A stretch of DNA of 9,132 nt from Bifidobacteriaceae bacterium (GCA_031261885.1 JAISIU010000339.1:1-9132), one strand, 5' to 3'; positions 1 to 6,837 are shown, counted from the stretch's first letter. A program made the numbers and translations. The notes: generated from the sequence alone by a model not told the origin.

Positions 1-1095
1 TACCTCGTCAACGACCACTGGTCCCCCGACGCGACGTACTCGATGCTGAACCAGGCCGACCCGACGGTCGCGATCCCGTGGCCTATCCCGCTCGATCAGG
101 CCACGGTCTCAGAAAAGGACAAGAAACATCCGTTCCTCCCGGACGTGACACCGCTCGCGCCGCGCAAGACACTGATCGTCGGCTGCAACGGCCAGCTCGG
201 CCGCGCCCTCCACGCCCAGCTCGGCAACAGCCCGTTCTACGAATACGTCGACATCGACACGTTCGACATCGCCGCCCCGGACGGCCTGGAGGCCGCCCGC
301 CACTGGGCCGGCTACCAGGCCATCGTGAACGCGGCCGCCTACACGGCCGTCGACAGGGCCGAGACCCCGGACGGCCGCCGCGCCGCCTGGCAGGCCAACG
401 TCAAGGGCTTCGCCAACCTCGCGGCCGTCGCGGCGGCGCACGGCCTGACGTTGGTCCACGTGTCCTCCGACTACGTCTTCGACGGCACGGCCACGCGCCC
501 GTACACCGAATCCGACCCGTTCTGCCCGATCTCCGTCTATGGCCAGACCAAGGCCGCCGGCGACGCGATCGTCGGCGCAGTGCCGCGCCACTACGTGGTC
601 CGCACCAGTTGGGTGATCGGCGACGGCAAGAACTTCGTGCGCACGATGGCGTCCCTCGCCGCCCGCGGCATCAAACCGACCGTCGTGGACGACCAGGTGG
701 GCCGGCTCACCTTCACGCGAGACCTGGCGGCCGGCATCGTGCATCTGCTCACGAGCGGCGCGCCGTACGGGACGTACAACCTGACGTGCGAGGGCCCCAC
801 CCAGAGCTGGGCCCAGATCGCGGCCCGCGTCTTCGAGCTGCTCGGCCACTCCCCCGACGAGGTGACGCCCGTGACGACGGCCGCCTACTACGCGGGCCAG
901 GCCGGGCCGATCGCGCCGCGCCCGGCATCGTCCGCGTTGGACCTCTCGAAGATCGAACGGGCCGGGTTCACGCCGACCGACGGCGACGCCGCGCTTCGCG
1001 CGCACGTCGCGCGGGAGGCGGCCGATGCCGCCCGTGACGGTTCTGCCGGACCGGGCGGCCCGGCGTCGTCCCCCACCACTGGAAAGGCGGCGTGA
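1..1095 (+). CDS. rmlCD: Bifunctional dTDP-4-dehydrorhamnose 3,5-epimerase / reductase (RmlC-RmlD fusion), 5' partial
   Basis: This is the 3' part of a fused gene for the last two steps of dTDP-L-rhamnose synthesis. The frame is open from base 1, so the ORF beginning at the ATG at 43 is internal. Window codons 1 to about 31 (YLVNDHWSP, then AIPWPIPL) match the C-terminal end of RmlC. A short linker follows, then RmlD, an NADPH-dependent SDR-type reductase. RmlD features are the nucleotide-binding GCNGQLG at codons 61-67, the NAAAYTAVDRAE block, SSDYVFDG with Ser155/156, and the catalytic YxxxK pair Tyr180 and Lys184. The last ~25 residues are an Ala/Gly/Pro-rich tail beyond the usual RmlD end. 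The TGA stop overlaps the rmlA start, so the two are probably translationally coupled. rmlB is not in the window. The cytoplasmic product feeds rhamnose into a surface glycan. The RmlD assignment is firm; the RmlC assignment rests on a short piece. Confidence 0.95.
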   Translation, partial: YLVNDHWSPDATYSMLNQADPTVAIPWPIPLDQATVSEKDKKHPFLPDVTPLAPRKTLIVGCNGQLGRALHAQLGNSPFYEYVDIDTFDIAAPDGLEAARHWAGYQAIVNAAAYTAVDRAETPDGRRAAWQANVKGFANLAAVAAAHGLTLVHVSSDYVFDGTATRPYTESDPFCPISVYGQTKAAGDAIVGAVPRHYVVRTSWVIGDGKNFVRTMASLAARGIKPTVVDDQVGRLTFTRDLAAGIVHLLTSGAPYGTYNLTCEGPTQSWAQIAARVFELLGHSPDEVTPVTTAAYYAGQAGPIAPRPASSALDLSKIERAGFTPTDGDAALRAHVAREAADAARDGSAGPGGPASSPTTGKAA

Positions 1096-1988
1096 GCACG
1101 ATGGCAATGCGCGGCATCGTCCTGGCGGGCGGATCGGGTTCCCGCCTGTGGCCCATCACGAAGGGGACGAGCAAGCAGCTGGTGCCCGTCTACAACAAAC
1201 CGATGGTCTATTACCCGCTGGCCACGCTCATGACGGCCGGGCTCCGCGAGGTGCTGATCATCACGGCGCCCGAGTACGCCGGGGCGTTCGAAGCGCTGCT
1301 GGGCGACGGCTCCGACCTCGGGATGCGGCTGGAGTACAAGGTGCAGCCGTCGCCGGACGGGCTGGCGCAGGCGTTCATCCTCGGTGAGGATTTCATCGGC
1401 GACGGCGGGGCCGCCCTCGTGCTCGGCGACAACATCTTCCACGGCACGGGCCTGGGCCGGGCGCTGCGCGGCAACACGGACCTCGACGGCGGGCTGATCT
1501 TCGCCTACCAGGTCTCCGACCCTGAGCATTACGGCGTCGTCGAGTTCGACGCCGCCGGCAAGGCCCTCTCAGTCGAAGAGAAACCCGCCCATCCCAAGTC
1601 CAACTGGGCCGTGCCGGGCCTGTACTTCTACGACCACGACGTCGTGGAGATCGCGAAGTCCATCAAGCCATCCCCGCGCGGGGAACTGGAGATCTCGGCC
1701 GTCAACCAGCGTTACCTCGAGCAGGGCCGGTTGCGCGTCGCCAAGTTGGAGCGCGGCACGGCGTGGCTCGACACTGGGACGTTCGAGCAGATGATGCAGG
1801 CCGCCGAATACGTCCGCGCCGTGGAGCAGCGTCAGGGCCTCCAGGTGGGTTGCATCGAGGAGATCGCGTGGCGCAACGGCTGGATCGACACGGACCAGCT
1901 GGGCCGCCTGGCGGACCGCTACGCGAAGAGCGGCTACGGCGACTACCTGGCCCGGCTGCCGCGCATCTTCCCCGAGGTGGCTGTTTAA
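1092..1988 (+). CDS. rmlA: Glucose-1-phosphate thymidylyltransferase RmlA
   Basis: This enzyme makes dTDP-glucose from dTTP and glucose-1-phosphate, the first step of dTDP-L-rhamnose synthesis. The 298-residue product has the usual full length. Visible motifs are the nucleotide-binding LAGGSGSRLWP at residues 11-21 with Lys28, QPSPDGLAQAF at 85-95, the metal-binding Asp113 in VLGDNIFHG, VEEKP at 161-165, GELEIS at 197-202, and WLDTGT at 225-230 with Asp227. The GTG start overlaps the rmlCD stop (GTGA) and has GGAAAGG at 1081-1087, 4 bases upstream. An ATG at 1101 is the alternative start but is too far from that site. The gene ends in TAA and converges on the broken membrane-protein gene 44 bp away. 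The order rmlCD-rmlA suggests one operon for the rhamnose donor. Confidence 0.97.
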   Translation: MSTMAMRGIVLAGGSGSRLWPITKGTSKQLVPVYNKPMVYYPLATLMTAGLREVLIITAPEYAGAFEALLGDGSDLGMRLEYKVQPSPDGLAQAFILGEDFIGDGGAALVLGDNIFHGTGLGRALRGNTDLDGGLIFAYQVSDPEHYGVVEFDAAGKALSVEEKPAHPKSNWAVPGLYFYDHDVVEIAKSIKPSPRGELEISAVNQRYLEQGRLRVAKLERGTAWLDTGTFEQMMQAAEYVRAVEQRQGLQVGCIEEIAWRNGWIDTDQLGRLADRYAKSGYGDYLARLPRIFPEVAV

Positions 1989-2032
1989 GCGGCTGGCTGA
2001 CACTGACGGCCCCACCGGGCGACCGGAGAAGC

Positions 2033-3400
2033 TTAACTCGTCACCCGCTTCCAGCACGCGAACCTGCTCTGCTCAAAGCCCAGGCGCCAGTCACCACCCA
2101 GCGCGCTACCAAGACCGGCATTGTTCTTCGTCTCCAACGCGCAGAACACGCCGAGGTTCAACGTACCGAGCGCCGATCTGATGCTCGCGACGTCCGTCTT
2201 AGACGCACCGCCCTCCGCGACCGAGTAGATCGTGGCCCGTTCTTCCACATGCCAGTGGGGCTCGTCCATGCCCGCCGCAGGGTAATAACGGTTCGCGACA
2301 GGGTGGTATCGAGTCGTCCAAGCCGATACCGCAATCGACACCGCCAGGGGCGCGGCATACTCGTCTGGCGCGCCGCTATGCGAGCCGCCCAAGGTCTCCT
2401 CCACCCATCGGGCACCGTTCAACGCCCACGCTGGCTCGTTCCACGTCCCAGGAGCCACCCAGGTGCAGTACTTCCAGATCGGCTGCCCTGCCGCTCCCAA
2501 TACGGCCACGATCGCGATCATGGCCGGTGCTGCCGGCATAGCCCAACGCCGCGCAGGCAACCCGCACAAGAGACCCACAAGCAGTGGTACCGGAACGACC
2601 CACGTCAGACGCCAAAGGACAGCATCGGACCCGGCCGCGGCCAGCGCCACCGTGTAGATTCCAGGGAGCGTCACTACAAGCCCCACTCCCACCGCGATGG
2701 CCATCAACCGCTGTCCGCGCCATCCCGACGCGGCAAGACTGCGTCGCGCGACAACCCCAATGACAGCAGCGGCTCCAGCAACTGCCACCAACAGGGCCGG
2801 CCACCCCGTGCCGAGGACCTCGATCCATTGCCAGACAACCGTGGTGACCTCCGCCCGGCGCCCCAGCACGGTCACCTGCGTCGCTGAGTTCGGATTTATC
2901 GCCGTCCCCACAGGGACCCACCCGACCGACACCACGACCAAGCCAGCTCCGACCGGTGCTAACGCCATAGCCGCAGCCCCCGCGAAAGCCGCGAAGATTC
3001 GCTTGGCCCACAGCTCTGTTATCAACCACACCCCGGCAACAGCGCACATCACGAACGTAGCGCTCGAGGTGAGACCGACGGACGACACTGACAGTCCCAG
3101 CAAGAGGCATATTCCTGCCAGACTGGGACGGTGTCGGTGAGACAAGCGTGCCATCACGGCGAAGCAGTAAGGTACCAGAATCGCTACGAAGATCACCTTC
3201 CCCTCCCAGCAGCGCTCAAACGACAGATTGCCCCAGCTCTCTCCAGCCCCGTTCTTCGATGGACTCCAGCCCCCAAGCATCAGGTAGGCCAGTGCACCAA
3301 CCAGCACGGCTAGTGGCCGACGGGCGCTCAACGCACGCGCCGCCATCCACAACGCCCACGCCACGAAGATGGCACATACGGGTTCAAAAATGCTCCACAC
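2033..3400 (-). CDS. C-terminal fragment of the DUF6077-like membrane protein (455 residues)
   Basis: This is the larger 3' open segment of the interrupted gene. It contains roughly nine hydrophobic helices, starting with SIFEPVCAIFVAWALW and including the segments after RCWEGK and around ITELW. About 130 mostly polar residues follow (from WKYCTWVAPG onwards), rich in aromatic residues and likely outside the membrane. The GTG at 3400 is only the first start codon after the nonsense codon. No ribosome site precedes it, and the 18 codons upstream also read as coding, so independent translation is unlikely. It ends in TAA 44 bp from the rmlA stop, in convergent orientation. An automated annotation might call it a complete membrane protein; the in-frame continuity with the upstream ORF argues against that. 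Confidence 0.6.
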   Translation of the reverse strand: MWSIFEPVCAIFVAWALWMAARALSARRPLAVLVGALAYLMLGGWSPSKNGAGESWGNLSFERCWEGKVIFVAILVPYCFAVMARLSHRHRPSLAGICLLLGLSVSSVGLTSSATFVMCAVAGVWLITELWAKRIFAAFAGAAAMALAPVGAGLVVVSVGWVPVGTAINPNSATQVTVLGRRAEVTTVVWQWIEVLGTGWPALLVAVAGAAAVIGVVARRSLAASGWRGQRLMAIAVGVGLVVTLPGIYTVALAAAGSDAVLWRLTWVVPVPLLVGLLCGLPARRWAMPAAPAMIAIVAVLGAAGQPIWKYCTWVAPGTWNEPAWALNGARWVEETLGGSHSGAPDEYAAPLAVSIAVSAWTTRYHPVANRYYPAAGMDEPHWHVEERATIYSVAEGGASKTDVASIRSALGTLNLGVFCALETKNNAGLGSALGGDWRLGFEQSRFACWKRVTS

Positions 3401-3454
3401 GACTGTGCCGGCCGCGGCATGGAACGGCCTAGACAGTGCACCAAGGAGGGTCTC

Positions 3455-3457
3455 TTA
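3455..3457 (-). other. In-frame TAA nonsense codon inside the DUF6077-like gene
   Basis: On the minus strand the sequence reads CTC GCG AGT TAA GAG ACC CTC CTT. Both flanks encode continuous protein in this one frame (PYLAS, stop, ETLLGALSR). A single change of the third base from TAC or TAT would restore Tyr, and a Ser-Tyr-Glu order fits what I recall of the family at this point. No selenocysteine or pyrrolysine context applies, because the codon is TAA. Confidence 0.85.
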
Positions 3458-3928
3458 ACTCGCGAGATAGGGCACAGGGCCAATGGAGTCACCGAGCGTT
3501 CCACCGCTCCCGTAAAAGATGTCATGACCGCTGGATGGCAGACCCGTGTCGATGGTCCATTGAGTCCTGGCCACGTAGGAGGCATCGTCCGCGTCCAACC
3601 GCACGATTATCGACGACATCAACGCGATCCCTAGGCTGATTCCCACCGCCCAGAGGTCAGCGCGGCCAATAGTTGGGATCCTCGGATAGAAGTGATGTCT
3701 CAACCGCCATCCGGCCGCCGCACCGAACGCACCCAGACTGATCGGAACGATGGGCCACAGCGGCACTCCCGCCAGCGATATCCAGTACCACAAGGTCCCT
3801 GCCCCGAAGCCAAGCACCGCGCAGTCACAAGAAGCATCAATCGCTGCCGCCAGCCGATGGCCCACCCGCACTGACCTTGCCATGGGCCGTAGTTTCGCCG
3901 CATGGCGAGGTGTCAGGGTGCTACGCAT
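3455..3928 (-). CDS. N-terminal fragment of the DUF6077-like membrane protein (157 residues)
   Basis: This is the 5' open segment of the interrupted gene. After a basic N-terminus rich in Arg and Lys it has about three hydrophobic segments: near residues 37-56 (CAVLGFGAG onwards), 57-76 (PLWPIVPISLG region), and 92-109 (WAVGISLGIALMSSIIV). A polar loop with LDADDASYVARTQW follows, and this acidic DD-Y loop looks like the extracytoplasmic motif of the family. It ends at PVPYLAS followed by TAA. The ATG at 3928 has no convincing ribosome site, and coding-like sequence continues upstream of it, so this is probably not the native start. If it is translated, the product would lack most of the helices and probably has no function. 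Confidence 0.55.
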   Translation of the reverse strand: MRSTLTPRHAAKLRPMARSVRVGHRLAAAIDASCDCAVLGFGAGTLWYWISLAGVPLWPIVPISLGAFGAAAGWRLRHHFYPRIPTIGRADLWAVGISLGIALMSSIIVRLDADDASYVARTQWTIDTGLPSSGHDIFYGSGGTLGDSIGPVPYLAS

Positions 3929-3962
3929 CAGGTCATCTATTTCGTCCGGAGTTAGTCGGAGG

Positions 3963-4031
3963 TCATCCGATCGCGCGCCCGGGAACTGTGATATCGACGA
4001 CTCTCACGCCCCGTGTCCTCTGCCTCAACAT
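3963..4031 (-). other. Probable original 5' end of the DUF6077-like gene, out of frame with the rest
   Basis: An ATG at 4031 opens a 22-codon frame (MLRQRTRGVRVVDITVPG, then RAIG and TGA at 3965-3963). GAGGA at 4041-4037 lies 5 bases upstream and overlaps the stop of the acyltransferase gene, which is the arrangement expected for a coupled operon gene. The rest of the membrane-protein gene lies one base out of this frame. Skipping one base near 3966-3975 would connect RAI to DDLRLTPDEIDDL. The alternative is a short chance ORF with the gene starting at 3928. Confidence 0.45.
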
Positions 4032-4039
4032 TCCCGTCC

Positions 4040-4735
4040 TCACTTCGGTCGCCGCGCCCAAGCCGCGAATACTCCAGCCAGCTTCCCTAATGACGCACCG
4101 CTGTCAAGCGGATCCTTTCCGGCCTGGTATGCGGCATCGATCACCGCGACCACAGTCTCGTCAACCCCTGAGCGGGACATACCAACAGTGTTCGCCGAAT
4201 GGACCCTCACTGGATTGCCGTAGGCCTTCGCATATGGCGGCACATCATGCGTGACGACCGTACCCATGCCGACCATCGCACCCGCTCCGATCCAGCGGAA
4301 CTGGTGTACCACCGTCCCAATGCCGATGTTCGCACTAGCTCCGACGTGCACGTGGCCAGCCAGTGTCGCGCCGATCGACATGGTCGCACCGTCACCGATC
4401 TGACCGTCGTGGGCGACGTGGCACTTGGACATGATGTAGCAGTCGTCGCCGACCACGGTGGCGCCGCGCGACCCACCAGTAATAACAGCGTGCTCGCGGA
4501 TGATGTTGTGACTACCAATTTCGACGGGCAGCCCAGCTGGCCGTTCCAGCCAGTCCGGCGCGTGTTCCGCGCCACGGATCTCGGGCGGTCCGCCGATGAT
4601 GACTCCCGGGCCGATCCAGTTGTCGTCACCGATGGTGGCAGGCCCGGCGATCACCGCGCCGGGCCCGATGATGTTGCCGTCGCCGAGTGTGACGTCGGGT
4701 CCGATGACGGCGCTGGGGGCAATTCGGTTCGGCAC
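4040..4735 (-). CDS. lpxA: LpxA-family acyltransferase (UDP-amino-sugar 3-acyltransferase-like), left-handed beta-helix
   Basis: The product is a soluble 231-residue hexapeptide-repeat enzyme. N-terminal repeats (IGPDVTLGDG, IGPGAVI) are followed by a core that closely follows E. coli LpxA: NIIREHAVI, CHVAHD, TLAGHVHVG, VHQF and HDVPPYAKAYGNP. Catalytic-base His109 corresponds to E. coli His125. His106, His128 and His144 correspond to His122, His144 and His160. Met157 falls where E. coli has Gly173, the chain-length ruler residue. The C-terminal helical part is shorter than in E. coli LpxA (262 residues). The start is GTG 12 bp after the oxidoreductase stop, with GGAG overlapping that TAG, 9 bases away. 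LpxA transfers an acyl group from acyl-ACP to the 3-position of UDP-GlcNAc. Beside a sugar 3-dehydrogenase and an aminotransferase, the more likely acceptor is a 3-amino-UDP-sugar. A WbpD/WlbB-like acetyltransferase role is possible, but the sequence looks closer to LpxA. The family is sure; substrate and acyl donor are inferred. Confidence 0.88.
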   Translation of the reverse strand: MPNRIAPSAVIGPDVTLGDGNIIGPGAVIAGPATIGDDNWIGPGVIIGGPPEIRGAEHAPDWLERPAGLPVEIGSHNIIREHAVITGGSRGATVVGDDCYIMSKCHVAHDGQIGDGATMSIGATLAGHVHVGASANIGIGTVVHQFRWIGAGAMVGMGTVVTHDVPPYAKAYGNPVRVHSANTVGMSRSGVDETVVAVIDAAYQAGKDPLDSGASLGKLAGVFAAWARRPK

Positions 4736-4747
4736 TGCTCCCGTCTC

Positions 4748-5737
4748 CTACTGCTCCGCCCGGGCGGCCGCCGCTGACGCGACGACCCGGGCGACGACAT
4801 CGTGTGCCGGCAGGATCGACGAACGTTCCTGGTCCGCGTCGGCGCTACCGGCCACGAGTTTGAGGAAGTGGTCCAATTGGGACGCCAGCGGCTCGCGTGC
4901 CGTGACGATCTCCGGAATCTCGATGACGGACTGCTGCTTGTAACTCCGCTGGTTGCCGAGCGCGTCCTCAGTGAACACGTCCTGGCCGACGCTGCGTCGG
5001 ATCACGACGTTGCGCTGTAGTAGGTCAATCTCGATCTGCCGTTCCCGTTCGTAGACGAAGGCCGACCGCATCTTGCACTGGGCGGTGCGCGAGGCGGAGA
5101 TCGTCGCGATCCCACCCGTGGAGAACAGAATCGCCGCTTCCATGATGTCCTCCGCGTCGGGCACCGCGCCCGGCACGACGACGGACCCCACACCCCTCAC
5201 GGACTTGACTTGCCCGCCCATGAAGCCCACGGCCATGTCGACGTCGTGGACCATCAGGTCCCACGCGACCGACTGCCGAATGCGCGGCGTGTAGGGCGAA
5301 TGCCTCGTGGCTTGGAACAGGACGGGCGAGCCGACCAGCGCCCGGGCCGTCAGGACGGCCGGGTTATAGCGTTCGACGAAACCGCACATGATCGGCACAC
5401 CGACCCTTCGGGAGGCATCTAGCAGCGCCTTCGTCTGGTCGAGCGACGGAGTCAGCGGCTTCTCCACGAACACGGGCAACCCAGCCGCGAGCACCTGGGA
5501 GGCAAGGTCGTAGTGGGCTTCGGTGGCGGCCGCGATGACGACAGCATCGATTCCCTGTAGCGACCCAATCTCCGGCCGGTAAGTAGCGCTCCAGCGCTCA
5601 GCGGCGCGCCTGCCGGCATCTTCGGACGCCTCGACAACAACCGCCAGGTCGCAGGCCTCGTTCTGGGCGATGACGCGGGCGTGGTTGGAGCCCATGGAAC
5701 CAGCGCCGACGAGCATGATTCGGGGACGGGCGTTCAT
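4748..5737 (-). CDS. Gfo/Idh/MocA-family NAD(P)-dependent sugar oxidoreductase (GnnA-like, probable UDP-GlcNAc 3-dehydrogenase)
   Basis: The 329-residue product has the typical family length. The N-terminal Rossmann domain carries GAGSMG at residues 11-16 after IMLV, acidic Glu36 at the end of the second strand, AATEAHYDLA near 70-79, and the family signature EKP at 92-94. The C-terminal domain carries WDLMVHDVDM at 159-168, where His164 and Asp167 fit the catalytic region of sugar-nucleotide 3-dehydrogenases. The ATG start overlaps the aminotransferase stop (ATGA), with GGGAG 8 bases upstream at 5750-5746. The acyltransferase follows after 12 bp. The likely role is oxidation of C3 of a UDP-sugar (UDP-GlcNAc in GnnA, UDP-GlcNAcA in WlbA/WbpB) to give the ketone used by the neighbouring aminotransferase. 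No UDP-GlcNAc 6-dehydrogenase is in the window, so the GnnA-type reaction is slightly favoured. Exact substrate is inferred. Confidence 0.85.
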   Translation of the reverse strand: MNARPRIMLVGAGSMGSNHARVIAQNEACDLAVVVEASEDAGRRAAERWSATYRPEIGSLQGIDAVVIAAATEAHYDLASQVLAAGLPVFVEKPLTPSLDQTKALLDASRRVGVPIMCGFVERYNPAVLTARALVGSPVLFQATRHSPYTPRIRQSVAWDLMVHDVDMAVGFMGGQVKSVRGVGSVVVPGAVPDAEDIMEAAILFSTGGIATISASRTAQCKMRSAFVYERERQIEIDLLQRNVVIRRSVGQDVFTEDALGNQRSYKQQSVIEIPEIVTAREPLASQLDHFLKLVAGSADADQERSSILPAHDVVARVVASAAAARAEQ

Positions 5738-6831
5738 GCGAGCAGCTCCCGGACAGCAGCGATGATCTGATCCAGGTCCTCGGAGCTAACCCCCGGATGG
5801 ACCGGCAGGGACACGACTTCGGTGGCGACACGGCTGGCAACCGGCACCACGCTGGCCCGAACCCGCGGATGGTTGAGATAGGTGGGGTAATCGAACACGA
5901 CGCGCGGATAGTAGATCCCCGAACCCACGCCCTTGTCCCTCAGGCCGTCGACGAACTCGTCGCGGCCGAGCTTGGCGTCCTTCGTGACCCGCACCGTGAA
6001 CTGGTGCCAAACATGCGACCGCCCCGGCATCTGCTTGGGCGTCACCAATCCGGGGATCCCCGCCAAACCCTCGATCAGCCGTTGAGCGTTGGCCTGACGC
6101 GCCTGGACCTGTTGCGTGTAGGTGGCGATCTGCGGGATGCCCATCGCGGCCTGCACGTTGGTCATGCGGTAGTTGTGACCGGCCATCTCGTATTGGTAGC
6201 GGGCCTTCATGCCCTGGTTGCGCATCACGCGCAGCGTGTCGGCCAGTCCCGCGTCCGAGGTGGTCACCATGCCGCCCTCGCCCGTGGTCAAGTTCTTGGT
6301 CCCGTAGAACGAGAAGCAGCCGACACCGAAGGACCCGACCTTTTGGCCGTTGAACTCGGCGCCGTGGGCCTGGGCGGCGTCCTCGATCACCTGGAGTCTG
6401 TGCGCTTGGGCGATCGCCATGATGCGGTCCATTCGGGCCGCCTGCCCGTATAGGTGGACGGGCATGAGCACCTTCGTCTTCGGCGTGATCGCCTGCTCGA
6501 TCAGGTCCGGGTCGATGTTGAAGTCATCGTCGGAAATGTCCGCGAACACAGCCGTCGCCCCGGCCTCCAGGATCGCGTTGAGAGTAGCGACGAAGGTGAA
6601 CGGGCTGGTCACCACCTCGTCGCCCGGTTTCAGGTTCAACGCCTGGACGGCCGCGACGAGAGCCGTGGTGCCACTCGTGACGGCCACGCCATACTTGGCT
6701 CCCGTCAGCTCGGCGAACTTCTGCTCGAACTCCTCGACGACCTTTCCCTGTGCGAGCATTCCGCTCCGGAGAACGTCGGCCACGCCCTCCAGCGCAGCCT
6801 GGGGCAGTTGGACACGTGAAATGGGGATCAC
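5734..6831 (-). CDS. DegT/DnrJ/EryC1-family PLP-dependent sugar aminotransferase (GnnB/WlbC-like)
   Basis: The 365-residue product is full length for the family. Motifs are the cofactor-phosphate-binding SGTTAL at 53-58, TSPFTFVAT at 75-83, PVHLYGQ at 124-130, IEDAAQAHGA at 149-158 with Asp151 facing the pyridine nitrogen, and SFYGTKNLTTGEGG at 174-187 with Schiff-base Lys179. The chosen start is the GTG at 6831 (MIPISRVQLP). It has GAAAGG 6 bases upstream and gives the normal N-terminus; an ATG at 6885 would add 18 atypical residues. The stop overlaps the oxidoreductase start. The enzyme probably transfers an amino group, usually from glutamate, to the 3-keto-UDP-sugar made by that neighbour. 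The 3-amino-sugar would then be acylated by the LpxA-type enzyme. A possible -10 element lies upstream at 6880-6875. The family is certain; ring position and sugar are inferred from context. Confidence 0.9.
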   Translation of the reverse strand: MIPISRVQLPQAALEGVADVLRSGMLAQGKVVEEFEQKFAELTGAKYGVAVTSGTTALVAAVQALNLKPGDEVVTSPFTFVATLNAILEAGATAVFADISDDDFNIDPDLIEQAITPKTKVLMPVHLYGQAARMDRIMAIAQAHRLQVIEDAAQAHGAEFNGQKVGSFGVGCFSFYGTKNLTTGEGGMVTTSDAGLADTLRVMRNQGMKARYQYEMAGHNYRMTNVQAAMGIPQIATYTQQVQARQANAQRLIEGLAGIPGLVTPKQMPGRSHVWHQFTVRVTKDAKLGRDEFVDGLRDKGVGSGIYYPRVVFDYPTYLNHPRVRASVVPVASRVATEVVSLPVHPGVSSEDLDQIIAAVRELLA

Positions 6832-6837
6832 AATTCG

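Larger units (their letters stand above)
2033..4031 (-). pseudogene. Disrupted polytopic membrane protein gene (DUF6077-like), nonsense codon plus probable 5' frameshift
   Basis: Two minus-strand ORFs (3928-3455 and 3400-2033) lie in exactly the same frame and are separated only by one TAA at 3457-3455. Reading through gives 631 codon positions of continuous membrane-protein-like sequence. The 18 codons between the TAA and the next GTG still read as protein (ETLLGALSRPF onwards). The sequence resembles, from memory, actinobacterial DUF6077-type proteins: a DDASYVARTQW loop after the first helices, and an RCWEGK motif before another helix. At the 5' end, protein-like sequence (LTPDEIDDL) continues upstream of the first ATG (3928) until a stop. 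The neighbouring frame has a well-placed ATG at 4031 with its own ribosome site. Removing one base near 3966-3975 would join them into about 665 codons. Two lesions in one gene argue for decay, though sequencing error is possible for either. Its place after the acyltransferase suggests a former role in surface-polymer assembly, which is unproven. Codon use is less GC-biased than in rmlCD/rmlA. Confidence 0.75.

Noticed and set aside
109..1107. Long antisense ORF (332 codons) opposite rmlCD
   Set aside because: Its translation is dominated by Arg, Gly and Val with no recognisable motif, as expected opposite a GC-rich gene with strong third-position bias. The sense strand is clearly RmlC-RmlD.
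1989..2032. Terminator between convergent rmlA and the membrane-protein gene
   Set aside because: The only pairing seen is a 4-bp GCCC/GGGC stem at 2009-2020 without a T-run, too weak to call.
1763..2887. Plus-strand ORF running from inside rmlA across the convergent junction
   Set aside because: The product is Arg- and Pro-rich low-complexity sequence, and it overlaps rmlA and the membrane-protein gene, both with clear family features in other frames.
3455..3457. Programmed read-through or special recoding at the TAA
   Set aside because: TAA followed by G is not a known efficient read-through context and cannot encode selenocysteine or pyrrolysine. No stimulatory element is obvious, so simple nonsense mutation is the plainer reading.
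4040..4735. The LpxA-like gene as evidence of genuine lipid A (outer-membrane) biosynthesis
   Set aside because: No lpxB, lpxC, lpxD or other lipid A gene is in the window, and the neighbours are actinobacterial-type rhamnose and polysaccharide genes. An amino-sugar acylation role fits better.
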